DNA of 64,000 nt from an uncultured Eubacteriales bacterium (GCA_934546985.1 CAKTEE010000006.1:132760-196759), one strand, 5' to 3'; positions 17,153 through 26,354 are shown, counted from the stretch's first letter. Notes: generated by a model not told the origin, from the sequence alone. Program-made: numbers and translations.

Positions 17153-17509
17153 ATGGAATATTTAAAGGCATTTCTGGTCGGCGGTCTTATCTGCGCCATT
17201 GGTCAGATCCTCATTGATAAAACAGGTCTAACACCTGCGAAAATCCTCGTCAGTTTTGTCACTGCCGGCGTTATTCTCGGAGCCATCGGCGTTTATCAGC
17301 CTCTGGTGGATTGGGCAGGCGCAGGTGCAACCGTTCCATTAACAGGGTTCGGCTATAACCTTGCCAAAGGCGTAAAGGAAGCCGTGCAGGAGCAAGGGCT
17401 TCTTGGAATTGTCACCGGCGGCCTAACCGCAGGCGCCGCTGGTATTACCACTGCAATTTTGGGTGGTTTTATAGCATCTATGCTGACAAAATCAAAAGAC
17501 AAATCTTAA
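17153..17509 (+). CDS. spoVAE: stage V sporulation protein AE (SpoVAEb type)
   Basis: 118 residues, hydrophobic. In spore formers SpoVA proteins form the inner-membrane channel for dipicolinic acid uptake and release. The sequence MEYLKAFLVGGLICAIGQIL then GLTPAKILVSFVTAGVILGA and AGAGATVPLTGFGYNLAKG is typical. The ATG at 17153 is preferred (GGAGTGG upstream); an upstream in-frame ATG lacks an RBS. Unusually, spoVAC and spoVAD are not next to it: it stands alone between birA and serA. Confidence 0.92.
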   Translation: MEYLKAFLVGGLICAIGQILIDKTGLTPAKILVSFVTAGVILGAIGVYQPLVDWAGAGATVPLTGFGYNLAKGVKEAVQEQGLLGIVTGGLTAGAAGITTAILGGFIASMLTKSKDKS

Positions 17510-17551
17510 AAATTTTGAATATATACCCATTTATCTTCAACTTCCCATTAG

Positions 17552-17583
17552 AAAAAGCCGCAGAATTAACTGCGGCTTTCTTC
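17552..17583. terminator. bidirectional terminator between spoVAE and serA
   Basis: AAAGCCGCAG and CTGCGGCTTT form a 10-bp stem with A and T runs on both sides. Confidence 0.88.
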
Positions 17584-17598
17584 AATACAATTATCTAA

Positions 17599-18762
17599 TT
17601 AGATAACACGGGTTTTAACAACGCCGTCGATTGCATTAATGGCTTCCAAAGCAGATTTTGTAATATCAGACTCAATATCCAGAATGGTATACGCATAATC
17701 CTTTTTGGATTTATTCACCATATTTTCAATATTAACACCTTCTGCTGCAACCGCACCGGAAATACTGGTCAGCACATTCGGAATGTTTTTGTGAATAACG
17801 CAAAGACGTTTGCCGTGCGGACGCGGGAGGCTGACATTCGGCAGGTTCACAGAGTTGGTAATATTACCGTTTTCAAGGTAATCAATCAATTCATCTGTTG
17901 CCATACTTGCACAGTTATCCTCAGACTCCGGTGTTGAAGCGCCCAAATGAGGAATCGCAATCACACCGTCAACACCAATAACGGTATCTGTCGGGAAATC
18001 GGTTACATAGGCGGCGACTTTGCCACTGCTGAGAGCTTCTACAATATCTTCACTGTTAACCAGTGCGTCGCGGGAGAAGTTCATAATGCGCACGCCATCT
18101 TTCATAGTGGCGATAGATTCTGCACTAATCATATCACGGGTTTCATTGGTCAGCGGGACATGCAGAGTAATATAGTCGCAGTTTGCGTAAATATCTTTAA
18201 TATTGACAGAATGAGTAATAGAGCTGGAAAGTTTCCACGCAGCGTCAACCGAAACATATGGGTCATAGCCGTAAACTTCCATACCAAGGCTCTTTGCCGC
18301 ATTTGCTACAAGAATACCAATTGCACCCAGACCAATAACCCCTAGCTTTTTGCCGCGGATTTCCGGGCCTGTAAATGCGCTTTTGCCTTTTTCTACCAGC
18401 TTGCCGACTTCATCGCCTTTGCCCTTGAGCGTTTTCGCCCATTCAATACCGGGCACAACCTTACGGGAAGAAACCAAAAGCCCGGCTATTACCAATTCCT
18501 TAACTGCATTTGCATTTGCACCCGGGGTATTAAATACAACAATACCTTTTTCACTGCACTTATCAATCGGAATATTATTTACGCCCGCACCAGCACGTGC
18601 AATTGCAAGCAGGCTTTCCGGCATCTCCATTTCATGCATAGAGGCTGAGCGAACCATAATTGCATCTGGATTTTCTGTTTCGGTACCGTAAGTATATTTA
18701 GAGGTATCAAAACGATCCAAACCAATCGGTGAAATTTTATTAAGCGTTTGAATTTTGAACAT
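17599..18762 (-). CDS. serA: D-3-phosphoglycerate dehydrogenase
   Basis: 387 residues. First step of serine synthesis (3-phosphoglycerate to 3-phosphohydroxypyruvate, NAD). The NAD fold shows KLGVIGLGAIGILVANAA (GxGxxG, ~140-157), substrate RAGAGVNNI, and the catalytic His in AIPHLGAST. A C-terminal ACT domain (residues ~315-385) may bind serine. The length is that of the short SerA type, without the intervening domain. The ATG at 18762 follows AGGGG; a TTG nine bases upstream is less likely. serC lies 27 bp upstream in the same operon. Confidence 0.94.
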   Translation of the reverse strand: MFKIQTLNKISPIGLDRFDTSKYTYGTETENPDAIMVRSASMHEMEMPESLLAIARAGAGVNNIPIDKCSEKGIVVFNTPGANANAVKELVIAGLLVSSRKVVPGIEWAKTLKGKGDEVGKLVEKGKSAFTGPEIRGKKLGVIGLGAIGILVANAAKSLGMEVYGYDPYVSVDAAWKLSSSITHSVNIKDIYANCDYITLHVPLTNETRDMISAESIATMKDGVRIMNFSRDALVNSEDIVEALSSGKVAAYVTDFPTDTVIGVDGVIAIPHLGASTPESEDNCASMATDELIDYLENGNITNSVNLPNVSLPRPHGKRLCVIHKNIPNVLTSISGAVAAEGVNIENMVNKSKKDYAYTILDIESDITKSALEAINAIDGVVKTRVI

Positions 18763-18789
18763 GAAAAACAACCCCTGTCTGATTATATT

Positions 18790-19875
18790 TTATGCGTTTT
18801 CTTCTTCAAATTTTTTCATGAAAGCTACAAGCGCTTCCACACCGCCAACAGGCATAGCGTTATAGATAGAAGCACGCATACCGCCCACACTGCGGTGACC
18901 TTTCAGATTAACAAAACCTGCAGCTGCGGCTTCCTTAACAAATTTAGCATCCAGTTCATCATTGCCGGTTACAAACGGAACATTCATCAAAGAACGGTCT
19001 TTCTTTTCTACAGTGCCGCGGAACATTTTGCTGTTATCAAGGAAATCATACAGCAAAGCCGCTTTCTTTTCATTAATAGCCTTCATATTTTCCAAGCCGC
19101 CAATATCATTCTTAATCCACTCAAGAACCAGCTTTGCAATATAAATGCACCAGCACGGCGGCGTATTAAACATGGAGCCGTTATCTGCATGGGTCTGATA
19201 ATTAAACATTGTCGGCGTAATATCCATAGCCTTGCCGATAAGATCTTCCCGAATAATAACAACGGTTAGACCGGCCGGAGCCATATTTTTCTGCGCACCG
19301 GCATACAAAACGCCGAACTTGCTGACATCAATAGGTTCAGACAGAATGCAGGAAGAAATATCTGCAACCAGCGGGACATTTCCTGTTTCCGGCAGTTTAG
19401 TAAAACGAGTGCCATAGATGGTATTGTTCATACAAATATGGAAATAATCTGCATCTTTAGTAAATGCTGCAGGGTCAAGTTCCGGAATATAAGAAAAAGT
19501 TTTATCTTTACTGGACGCAACCACATTAGCTTCGCCATAGCGCGCTGCTTCTTTATAAGCTTTTGTTGCCCACTGACCGGTTAAAACAAAATCAGCTTTT
19601 CCGCTGCCGGTCATCAGATTCATCGGAATCATTGCAAACTGCGAAGACGCACCGCCCTGCAAAAACAATACTTTATAATTATCCGGAATCTGCATTACTT
19701 CGCGCAGTAATGCTTCACAGTCTTTAATAATTTTATCATACGTTTTTGAACGGTGGGACATTTCCATAACAGACTGTCCGGAGCCCTCATAATCCATAAT
19801 TTCACTACCTGCTTTTTCCAATACAGACTCCGGCAGCACAGAAGGTCCTGCTGAAAAATTATATACTCTTGACAT
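18790..19875 (-). CDS. serC: phosphoserine aminotransferase
   Basis: 361 residues. PLP enzyme for the second step of serine synthesis. MSRVYNFSAGPSVLPESVLEKA is the classic N-terminus; the PLP lysine is in YAGAQKNMAPAGLTVVII; C-terminal GHRSVGGMRASIYNAM binds substrate phosphate. AGGAGG lies upstream of ATG 19875; the longer frame upstream covers the promoter and is not translated. With serA it forms the serA-serC pair; no serB is seen. Confidence 0.95.
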   Translation of the reverse strand: MSRVYNFSAGPSVLPESVLEKAGSEIMDYEGSGQSVMEMSHRSKTYDKIIKDCEALLREVMQIPDNYKVLFLQGGASSQFAMIPMNLMTGSGKADFVLTGQWATKAYKEAARYGEANVVASSKDKTFSYIPELDPAAFTKDADYFHICMNNTIYGTRFTKLPETGNVPLVADISSCILSEPIDVSKFGVLYAGAQKNMAPAGLTVVIIREDLIGKAMDITPTMFNYQTHADNGSMFNTPPCWCIYIAKLVLEWIKNDIGGLENMKAINEKKAALLYDFLDNSKMFRGTVEKKDRSLMNVPFVTGNDELDAKFVKEAAAAGFVNLKGHRSVGGMRASIYNAMPVGGVEALVAFMKKFEEENA

Positions 19876-19926
19876 AATAAGAATCCTCCTAATGACGGCC
19901 AATGGCCTAAAATTTGACATAAATTC

Positions 19927-19956
19927 ATTATAAACCACTACGCTACTAAAAGTCAA
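19927..19956 (-). promoter_or_regulatory. sigma-70 promoter of serC-serA
   Basis: On the minus strand TTGACT and TATAAT with an 18-bp spacer, giving a ~45-base leader. No T-box signature is present, so control must be by another means. Confidence 0.8.
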
Positions 19957-20133
19957 TAGATTGTTATTTTTTTAACATCATTTTCAAACCGTTTTTTTGT
20001 TTTGCTTTTTGAATTGCATAATTTTTTAACAATCTTTTCTTTGCGGTTATCTATTTTCCTATGGATTTTTAAACTTTTAGAAATAATTTTAGCACTATTG
20101 CAGTTACCCAAAATTTTCTGCGGTTTCTTTCAG

Positions 20134-20162
20134 TTGTAAAAGTGCCAAAGCTATTGTATAAT
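20134..20162 (+). promoter_or_regulatory. sigma-70 promoter of the DRTGG/hydrogenase-like operon
   Basis: TTGTAA (20134-20139), 17-bp spacer, TATAAT (20157-20162), about 60 bases before the first ATG. The rest of the serC-DRTGG gap (19957-20133) shows nothing further. Confidence 0.78.
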
Positions 20163-20224
20163 AAATAAAAAATAGTAATTTTCCTATGATAAACCAATCC
20201 TAAAAATAATGGAGGAAACCGTTT

Positions 20225-20575
20225 ATGACCGTTAATGACATTAAAGGATACCTGAATGCTGAAATTATATGCGGTGAAGATTTGATGGATACGGAAGTCC
20301 ACACCGCATGCGGCAGTGATATGATGAGCGATGTACTTGCTTTTGTGAAAGATCAGGCTGTTCTGCTGACAGGGTTGATTAACCCACAGGTGGTGCGCAC
20401 TGCTGAAATGATGGATATTTGCTGTATCGTATTTGTCCGTGGAAAAATGCCTGATGAGTCTGTTATCCGTCTCGCACAGGAGCGAGAGATTGTCTTGATG
20501 AAAACCCCTTTGCGAATGTTTTCCGCCTGCGGCATTCTTTACGAAAACGGACTCAGAGGGGGCAGTGAAAGCTGA
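20225..20575 (+). CDS. DRTGG-domain protein (first copy)
   Basis: 116 residues of a DRTGG-like domain, a probable ligand-binding domain found in some phosphotransacetylases, CBS proteins and hydrogenase-linked operons. Seen here: MTVNDIKGYLNAEIICGEDL, then AFVKDQAVLLTGLINPQVVRTAEM and a regular alpha/beta pattern. The stop codon overlaps the next start by one base (TGATG). RBS GGAGG. The ligand is unknown. Confidence 0.8.
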   Translation: MTVNDIKGYLNAEIICGEDLMDTEVHTACGSDMMSDVLAFVKDQAVLLTGLINPQVVRTAEMMDICCIVFVRGKMPDESVIRLAQEREIVLMKTPLRMFSACGILYENGLRGGSES

Positions 20576-21000
20576 TGGAGGAAAATTGTTTTTTGCATTA
20601 TGACGTTCCCGGAGATGATTTTACCCGAGCAGGCGAGGCCTCTGGCAGCGTTAAGCGTTTTTTAAAAAAACTGGGTTTTGATTCAAAGGTGATTCGCAAT
20701 GTTTCTATCGCCATGTACGAAGCAGAGATTAACATGGTTATCCACGCAGGCGGCGGTACAGCAGATGTAGAGGTATCTCCTGAATACATAAAAATCACGC
20801 TGGCCGACCACGGCCCCGGTATTCCAAACATAGAACTTGCAATGAAAGAAGGTTATTCAACCGCACCGGACAACGTACGCGCCCTTGGCTTCGGCGCCGG
20901 TATGGGTTTGCCAAACATTAAAAAATATACGGATGAAATGAAAATTGATACAGAGGTGGGCAAAGGCACCACTATCTACTTAACAATATATGTCAGTTAG
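20575..21000 (+). CDS. histidine-kinase-like ATPase (RsbW/anti-sigma type)
   Basis: 141 residues of the GHKL ATPase fold alone, without a dimerisation or sensor domain. N-box YEAEINMVIHAGG, G1 DHGPGIP, G2 region GFGAGMGLPNIKKY. Such stand-alone ATPases either act as anti-sigma kinases or, in this operon type, accompany the hydrogenase-like protein in signalling. No partner anti-anti-sigma gene lies nearby. Coupled to the genes on both sides. Confidence 0.88.
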   Translation: MEENCFLHYDVPGDDFTRAGEASGSVKRFLKKLGFDSKVIRNVSIAMYEAEINMVIHAGGGTADVEVSPEYIKITLADHGPGIPNIELAMKEGYSTAPDNVRALGFGAGMGLPNIKKYTDEMKIDTEVGKGTTIYLTIYVS

Positions 21001-21018
21001 TCATCCATAGGAACCGAG

Positions 21019-22326
21019 GTGTATGTCTTGAAGGAATTTTTCCATTCCGTGCTTTTGGACAGCGCAAAATGCAAAGGCTGTATTAACTGCATCAAACGCT
21101 GTCCTACAGAAGCAATCCGTGTCAGGAACGGGAAAGCACATATTATTTCCGAACGCTGTATTGACTGCGGCGAATGTATCCGCGTCTGTCCCTATCACGC
21201 TAAAAAAGCGCAGACAGATCCATTAGATAAAGTATGGAAGTTTAAATACCGCATCGCGCTTCCCGCACCAACACTTTACGGGCAATTCAACAATCTGGAT
21301 GATGTGGATTACATATTAACCGCTTTTAAAATGATGGGGTTTAACAGTGTATTTGAAGTATCCCGCGGTGCAGAACTTGTTAGTGAAGCAACACGTATTA
21401 TGATGAACAGCTGGAAACTGAAACGTCCGGTAATCAGTTCCGCATGCCCTGCTGTTTGCCGTTTAATACGGGTACGTTTCCCTGAACTTTGCGATAACCT
21501 GCTCCCTTTAATTGCGCCCATGGAAGAAGCGGCGCGCCTTGCCCGGCTGGAAGCCAGAGAAAAAACGGGTTTAAAGGATGAGGAAATCGGCGTATTCTTT
21601 ATTACACCCTGTCCGGCAAAAGCTACAGATATAAAAATGCCGACAGGACTGGAAAAATCCAATGTAAACGGTGCATTGGCTATCAGTGATATGTACCCCC
21701 GCCTTGTTCATTACATGGATAAAATTAAAACACCGGAACCGCTTTCCAAAACAGGCATTATCGGGGTAAGCTGGGCCGGTATCGGCGGCGAATCTTCTGC
21801 ATTGCTGAAAGAACGTTATCTTGCAGCTGATGGTATTGAAAACGTTATTAATGTGCTGGAAGAAGTAGAAGATGATAAACTGAATGACCTTGATTTTATA
21901 GAGCTGAACGCCTGTTCCGGCGGATGTGTCGGCGGTGTTTTAACTGTTGCCAACCCATATGTTGCACGTGCACGTATTCAGGCTTTGCGCAAATATCTGC
22001 CTGTTGCATGCAATCATCTTGACGATGAAAAAAGCTTTCCTAAAGAGATGTTCTGGAGCAAACCGCTGGAAGAACTCCCTGTCCTCAAACTTGCTGACAA
22101 CATCCGCGATGCCATGGTATTAATGCACCGGATTGACGAACTGACAGCAAAACTGCCGGGTATTGACTGCGGCACTTGCGGCGCCCCCTCCTGCCATGCA
22201 CTGGCTGAGGATATTGTACGCGGGAAAGCGGCAGAATCTGATTGTATCTTCTTCCTGAACGAACAATTAGAACCTGAAAAAGCAAATACTTTTATGCCAA
22301 CACCGTTCCGAAAAGAAAAAGAATAA
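21019..22326 (+). CDS. [FeFe]-hydrogenase-like iron-sulfur protein, likely sensory
   Basis: 435 residues. Two 4Fe-4S motifs at the N-terminus (CKGCINCIKRCP, CIDCGECIRVCP), then a hydrogenase large-subunit-like domain (residues ~70-350), then a C-terminal FeS domain (CGTCGAPSCHALAEDIVRG). H-cluster motifs are altered: SSACP replaces TSCCP, TPCPAK replaces MPCxxK, and NACSGGCVGG replaces MACxxGCxxGG. The four cluster-ligand cysteines remain, but the proton-relay cysteine is alanine, so catalytic H2 turnover is unlikely. Members with this layout occur in DRTGG/ATPase/PHP operons and are thought to be regulatory. The start is GTG 21019 or TTG 21028; the latter has GAGGTG at good spacing. Confidence 0.87.
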   Translation: MYVLKEFFHSVLLDSAKCKGCINCIKRCPTEAIRVRNGKAHIISERCIDCGECIRVCPYHAKKAQTDPLDKVWKFKYRIALPAPTLYGQFNNLDDVDYILTAFKMMGFNSVFEVSRGAELVSEATRIMMNSWKLKRPVISSACPAVCRLIRVRFPELCDNLLPLIAPMEEAARLARLEAREKTGLKDEEIGVFFITPCPAKATDIKMPTGLEKSNVNGALAISDMYPRLVHYMDKIKTPEPLSKTGIIGVSWAGIGGESSALLKERYLAADGIENVINVLEEVEDDKLNDLDFIELNACSGGCVGGVLTVANPYVARARIQALRKYLPVACNHLDDEKSFPKEMFWSKPLEELPVLKLADNIRDAMVLMHRIDELTAKLPGIDCGTCGAPSCHALAEDIVRGKAAESDCIFFLNEQLEPEKANTFMPTPFRKEKE

Positions 22327-22435
22327 CCGACTGATAGTCTTAAGGAAACGGAATTTATTAACATGGTCAACAAACAAAAAATTTTTATAGATTCTCAGGT
22401 TTTAGGAAGAAATCTCAATTACGAGGTGAATTTGA

Positions 22436-22771
22436 ATGAACGTAAAAGAACTTGCCCACAATTTGGGCTGTACTATATTAACCGGTGAAGAAGGATTGGA
22501 TAATAAAGTAACCGGGGGATATTGCGGCGACCTGCTGAGTTGGGTAATGGGGCGTGCAAATGCGGGCGACGCATGGCTCACCGTCATGGGAAATATAAAC
22601 TCTATTGCAGTAGCGGTGCTTGCCGATACTGCGTGTATTATTTTGACAGAAAACGCTGTGCTTGACGAGGACGCCAAAAACCGTGCCATCCAACAAGGCA
22701 TTCCCGTCCTTCACAGCGAGCAAAACAGCTTTGAACTGGCGGTACGTCTTTCAGAACTTCTGAAAAAATAA
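22436..22771 (+). CDS. DRTGG-domain protein (second copy)
   Basis: 111 residues, same domain as the first gene of the operon: MNVKELAHNLGCTILTGEEG, LDNKVTGGYCGDLLSWVMG, then GDAWLTVMGNINSIAVAVL. The operon thus encodes two diverged DRTGG proteins flanking the ATPase and hydrogenase-like genes. GAGGTG precedes the ATG. The 109-bp gap before it holds no recognised feature. Confidence 0.8.
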   Translation: MNVKELAHNLGCTILTGEEGLDNKVTGGYCGDLLSWVMGRANAGDAWLTVMGNINSIAVAVLADTACIILTENAVLDEDAKNRAIQQGIPVLHSEQNSFELAVRLSELLKK

Positions 22772-22802
22772 CGCGCGTACCTTAATTATTACGGAGCAAA
22801 TC

Positions 22803-23540
22803 ATGAAGATTTATTATGACCTGCATATGCATTCCTGTTTGTCCCCTTGCGGAGATAATGATATGACGCCATACAATTTGGTAAATATGGCGGCAATTAA
22901 TGGACTGCAAATGATTGCTTTAACCGACCATAACTCCTGCCGCAACTGCAAAAGCGCCATAGAAGCAGGGCGGGAAGCCGGAATTCTTGTTATTCCGGGC
23001 ATGGAATTATGCACCAGTGAAGAAGTACATATCGTTTGTCTTTTTCCTGATCTCAATAGTGCAGATACATTTAACCAATATGTGGAAACACATACTCCGC
23101 CTATTCCCAACCGTCCTGAAATTTTTGGCAACCAGTTTGTCATGGATGCACAGGATAAAATTCTGGAAACACATGACACATTATTAGTAACTGCAACAGA
23201 TATTTCCATCGAAACTGTACCGAAATTAATTCAAAGCTTTAGCGGCGCCTGTTTTCCTGCCCACATTGACCGAAGCTCTTACAGTGTTATATCCAATTTA
23301 GGCAGTTTTCCCGACCATCTGGGATTCACTTGCGCTGAAGTCACAAAAGACGGTGATATTCAGGCATTGGCAGAACAAAATCCCATACTAAACAGTATAC
23401 CGCTGTTTTTAGATTCTGACGCTCATTATCTGGAAAACATCTATGAGGCCGGCGCATGGATTGACTTGGAACGGTTTTCTCCTCGTGCACTTATTGAAGC
23501 GATTAACAGCGGAACGTTTTTATGGAACCGCGGTATTTAA
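22803..23540 (+). CDS. PHP-domain phosphoesterase
   Basis: 245 residues. DLHMHSCLSPCGDND (residues ~6-20) and ALTDHNSC hold the metal-binding H-x-H and D-H of PHP hydrolases; HIVCLF, AHIDRSS and DSDAHYLENI supply later metal ligands. The natural substrate (phosphate monoester or nucleotide) is unknown. Last gene of the operon; in related clusters PHP is followed by phosphatase and NuoE/NuoF/HydA genes, which are absent here. Confidence 0.9.
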   Translation: MKIYYDLHMHSCLSPCGDNDMTPYNLVNMAAINGLQMIALTDHNSCRNCKSAIEAGREAGILVIPGMELCTSEEVHIVCLFPDLNSADTFNQYVETHTPPIPNRPEIFGNQFVMDAQDKILETHDTLLVTATDISIETVPKLIQSFSGACFPAHIDRSSYSVISNLGSFPDHLGFTCAEVTKDGDIQALAEQNPILNSIPLFLDSDAHYLENIYEAGAWIDLERFSPRALIEAINSGTFLWNRGI

Positions 23541-23554
23541 ATACATCAACAATA

Positions 23555-23597
23555 ATAAAAGACTGGAAATCCTGATATGGAATCCAGTCTTTTTATT
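23555..23597 (+). terminator. terminator of the hydrogenase-like operon
   Basis: AAAAGACTGGA pairs with TCCAGTCTTTT, followed by T-rich sequence. Confidence 0.85.
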
Positions 23598-23657
23598 AAT
23601 CAATGATATGAAATGAATAAAGTAAAAGAATGTCAAATATGTTAAAATCAATATTTC

Positions 23658-24428
23658 TCAGGAAGCCTTTCTTCTCAGCCGCAGTTTATCGCTGATCATT
23701 GCTATGAATTCGGAATTTGTAGGTTTGCCGCGTTCATTTTGAATAGTATAACCAAAATAAGAAGAAAGCACATCTACATCACCGCGATCCCAAGCAACCT
23801 CAATGGCATGACGGATTGCTCGTTCCACTCTGGAAGATGTTGTAGAAAAACGTTTTGCAACAGTTGGATATAATAACTTTGTTACGGAATTCATCATTTC
23901 ATTATCATTAATTGCAAGAATAATAGCTTCACGCAGGTATTGGTAACCTTTAATATGTGCCGGAACTCCTATTTGGTGCATAATGCCTGAAATTACTACT
24001 TCCAAATCCGGTTCATTGGACTGGTAAGTTTTTGACAAACCTGTTCCCTGATTCCATCCGGTCATTTGTTTGATACGTTCAGCAAGCATGTCCAAATCAA
24101 ACGGTTTAATAAAATAATAGTCAGCGCCTGCAGAAAGAACTTCTTGTTCAAACCTTGGATTGTCCACACTGGACATAAGCATTACTAATGGGCGCTGTGC
24201 CATTTTTTTTGCGTCAATCGCTTTTAATACACCCAGGCCATCAATATGCGGCATAAATACATCCATTAATACAACGTCCGGCATTTCTTTTTCCAAAGCT
24301 GAAAGAACTTCTCCGCCATCCTTTGGAACAAGTGTTACCAGAAAACCATGCGAACGTAATACGTTACTGCATGTTTGTCCGAATTCGCTGGAATCATCTG
24401 CTAGAATTATTTTTTGTTGTTTTGTCAT
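23658..24428 (-). CDS. spo0A: master sporulation regulator Spo0A
   Basis: 256 residues. N-terminal receiver domain with acidic pair (LADDSS), phospho-acceptor Asp in VVLMDVFMPHIDG (~residue 55), and the conserved Lys in YYFIKPFD. The C-terminal DNA-binding domain carries the nearly invariant SRVERAIRHAIEVAWDRGD recognition helix that binds 0A boxes. The ATG at 24428 is chosen for its GGAGGT RBS; a start 15 bp upstream would overlap it. It lies downstream of spoIVB, as in Bacillus and Clostridium. Confidence 0.97.
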   Translation of the reverse strand: MTKQQKIILADDSSEFGQTCSNVLRSHGFLVTLVPKDGGEVLSALEKEMPDVVLMDVFMPHIDGLGVLKAIDAKKMAQRPLVMLMSSVDNPRFEQEVLSAGADYYFIKPFDLDMLAERIKQMTGWNQGTGLSKTYQSNEPDLEVVISGIMHQIGVPAHIKGYQYLREAIILAINDNEMMNSVTKLLYPTVAKRFSTTSSRVERAIRHAIEVAWDRGDVDVLSSYFGYTIQNERGKPTNSEFIAMISDKLRLRRKAS

Positions 24429-24553
24429 TTTGATTACCTCCAAAGCGTTATGAAAAGATTTTACCAGAAAATGGAAATCTTTGCAATAGTTTCACTGGAA
24501 ATAATTGTAAATTCTGGAAAATCACAAATATATACAACAAAACACATTTTTAA

Positions 24554-25798
24554 TTATGCTGCGCCGTTTAATAAGGATTGATATAGGGAATTTGCGGTAT
24601 TCATCATATTTTCTGCAAATATGGCATATCCCTGGGTAGAATTATTAACAAAGACATGCGTTACAGCTCCTACCAACATTCCATCCTGAATAATTGGGCT
24701 TCCGCTCATGCCCTGTACAATCCCTCCTGTTTTTTCCAGCAACTCCGAATCAGTCACTTTTATCACCATGTTTTTTTGATGCGAACTGCTATTATAATAT
24801 ATTTTCACAATTTCAATATCATAAGTCTGCGGCCCGTCCGTATCAATGGTGGTAATAATCTGTGCAGGTCCCTCGGATATTTCCTGCTTCATTGCCACCG
24901 GCAACGCTTGTTCCTGAGAAATTACGGTTTTAGACTGACCATAAACACCTGTTTCCCCATTAATTTTCAAATCACCTAATAAATTATCATTATGAAAAAA
25001 ACCGCAAAGTTCTCCGGGATTTCCATTTCTTCCCCTGTTACATCCGGTAATTGTTGCGCCAACCACTGCACCGGACATCAACGGCAGAATTTCTCCCGTA
25101 TCTACATCACATACAGCATGGCCAAGGCCTGCAAAAACACCGGTCTGCGGATTATAAAAAGTCATCGTCCCTATCCCCGCCGAACTGTCACGTACCCATA
25201 ATCCGGCTTTATAGATCTTTTGGGATGCTGAAAGCAATGGCGTAAACTTTACATGAAACGTAGAATTCCCTCTTTGTATTTCCACATTCATTGGGTCTCC
25301 ATTACAATTTTCAAAACTCTTTGCTACATCTTCCGTCGTATTTACCTTTTTTCCTTCAATGGATAATATAGCATCCCCCTCTCTAATACCCGCATTTTTT
25401 GCGGGATTTGACATCCCATTAGCAGTATCTACATCCGTCATACCTACTACAATAACACCTGCTGTATAAATTTTTATACCAAAAGGGGTTCCGCAAGGAA
25501 TCATATACTGTCGTTCAACATTCTTGACATGTGCAGTCTTAATGGGAATCATTCCCATTAATTTTAAATCGACTTCATAATCTCCGCGTTGTGTGTTTGC
25601 TTCTGCACACATAGATAATTCATTATTTTTTTGAGTGCCTACCATTTTACTAAGAGATGATTCTAATTCCAGTTTTCCATTAGAAGCCATATAAAAATTG
25701 TCTGGCAGCATACCAGCTAACAAAACAGATACTATTAGTATGATAAGCGATAATATCCCGGCAGTTATACTAACTGTTTTAATCGCTTTTCTCATCAT
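24554..25798 (-). CDS. spoIVB: SpoIVB serine peptidase (S55)
   Basis: 414 residues. Forespore-secreted protease that triggers SpoIVFB and so activates sigma-K. An N-terminal membrane anchor (residues ~7-30), PDZ domain (NAGIREGDAILSIEGKKVN, ~135-200), and S55 peptidase domain with GLGHAVCDVDTGEILP (catalytic His) and GMSGSPIIQDGMLVGAVTHV (catalytic Ser) are all visible. GGAGGTG precedes ATG-ATG. Upstream of spo0A, 125 bp apart. Confidence 0.96.
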   Translation of the reverse strand: MMRKAIKTVSITAGILSLIILIVSVLLAGMLPDNFYMASNGKLELESSLSKMVGTQKNNELSMCAEANTQRGDYEVDLKLMGMIPIKTAHVKNVERQYMIPCGTPFGIKIYTAGVIVVGMTDVDTANGMSNPAKNAGIREGDAILSIEGKKVNTTEDVAKSFENCNGDPMNVEIQRGNSTFHVKFTPLLSASQKIYKAGLWVRDSSAGIGTMTFYNPQTGVFAGLGHAVCDVDTGEILPLMSGAVVGATITGCNRGRNGNPGELCGFFHNDNLLGDLKINGETGVYGQSKTVISQEQALPVAMKQEISEGPAQIITTIDTDGPQTYDIEIVKIYYNSSSHQKNMVIKVTDSELLEKTGGIVQGMSGSPIIQDGMLVGAVTHVFVNNSTQGYAIFAENMMNTANSLYQSLLNGAA

Positions 25799-26015
25799 CT
25801 TTCACCTCCCACATGGTCTCAGGCGTTGAAAATGCTTGATAATTTCATGCCCATACCGAGACCGCATTAATACTTTTCTCCGTTTGCAGAAATATATTTC
25901 AGCCAAATAAAGATTGTTTTGGGATTCTACTGGATGATTAACCTGTGAAGGATATTTCAATTTTTTTATTTTATGTTATACTAAGTATAAATAAAAAAGA
26001 AATGAGTGAATCATT

Positions 26016-26354
26016 TTGAAAGTGGCAGTAATAGGCTCGCGCAGTACCAATTCGCTTTCTCTCGATGCAGTAATTGAACGCCTGCCAAAAGGTACCTATG
26101 AAATCATTACCGGCGGTGCAAAAGGCGTCGATTTACTTGCCGAAGCCGCTGCACGACAGCTACAGTTACATTTGAAAATTATTTTGCCAAATTATAAAAA
26201 ATATGGACGCGCTGCTCCTATCGTCCGCAATGAAGAAATTATTAACAGTGCCGATTTTGTACTTGCATTTTGGGATTTTCATTCTAAAGGCACACGCAAT
26301 GTAATTTTGGAATGTATTAAAAAACGTAAGCCGGTTAAGATTATAAAAATTTAA
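26016..26354 (+). CDS. SLOG/DUF2493-like small protein
   Basis: 112 residues. VAVIGSRS at the start and EIITGGAKGVDLLAEAAA form the Rossmann-like nucleotide-binding signature of the SLOG/DUF2493 superfamily (DprA/YpsA relatives), with DFVLAFWDFHSKGTRNVI later. Such proteins may bind nucleotides or nucleotide-derived signals; the function here is unknown. The start is TTG 26016 or GTG 26022; no nearby ATG exists. Monocistronic, closed by a terminator. Confidence 0.75.
   Translation: MKVAVIGSRSTNSLSLDAVIERLPKGTYEIITGGAKGVDLLAEAAARQLQLHLKIILPNYKKYGRAAPIVRNEEIINSADFVLAFWDFHSKGTRNVILECIKKRKPVKIIKI

Noticed and set aside
19876..20133. T-box riboswitch before serC
   Set aside because: No conserved T-box sequence (AGGGTGG-ACCGCG) was found; the leader after the promoter is only ~45 bases.
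20225..23540. Complete electron-bifurcating hydrogenase cluster
   Set aside because: NuoE, NuoF and a catalytic HydA are absent; the operon ends with a clear terminator after the PHP gene.
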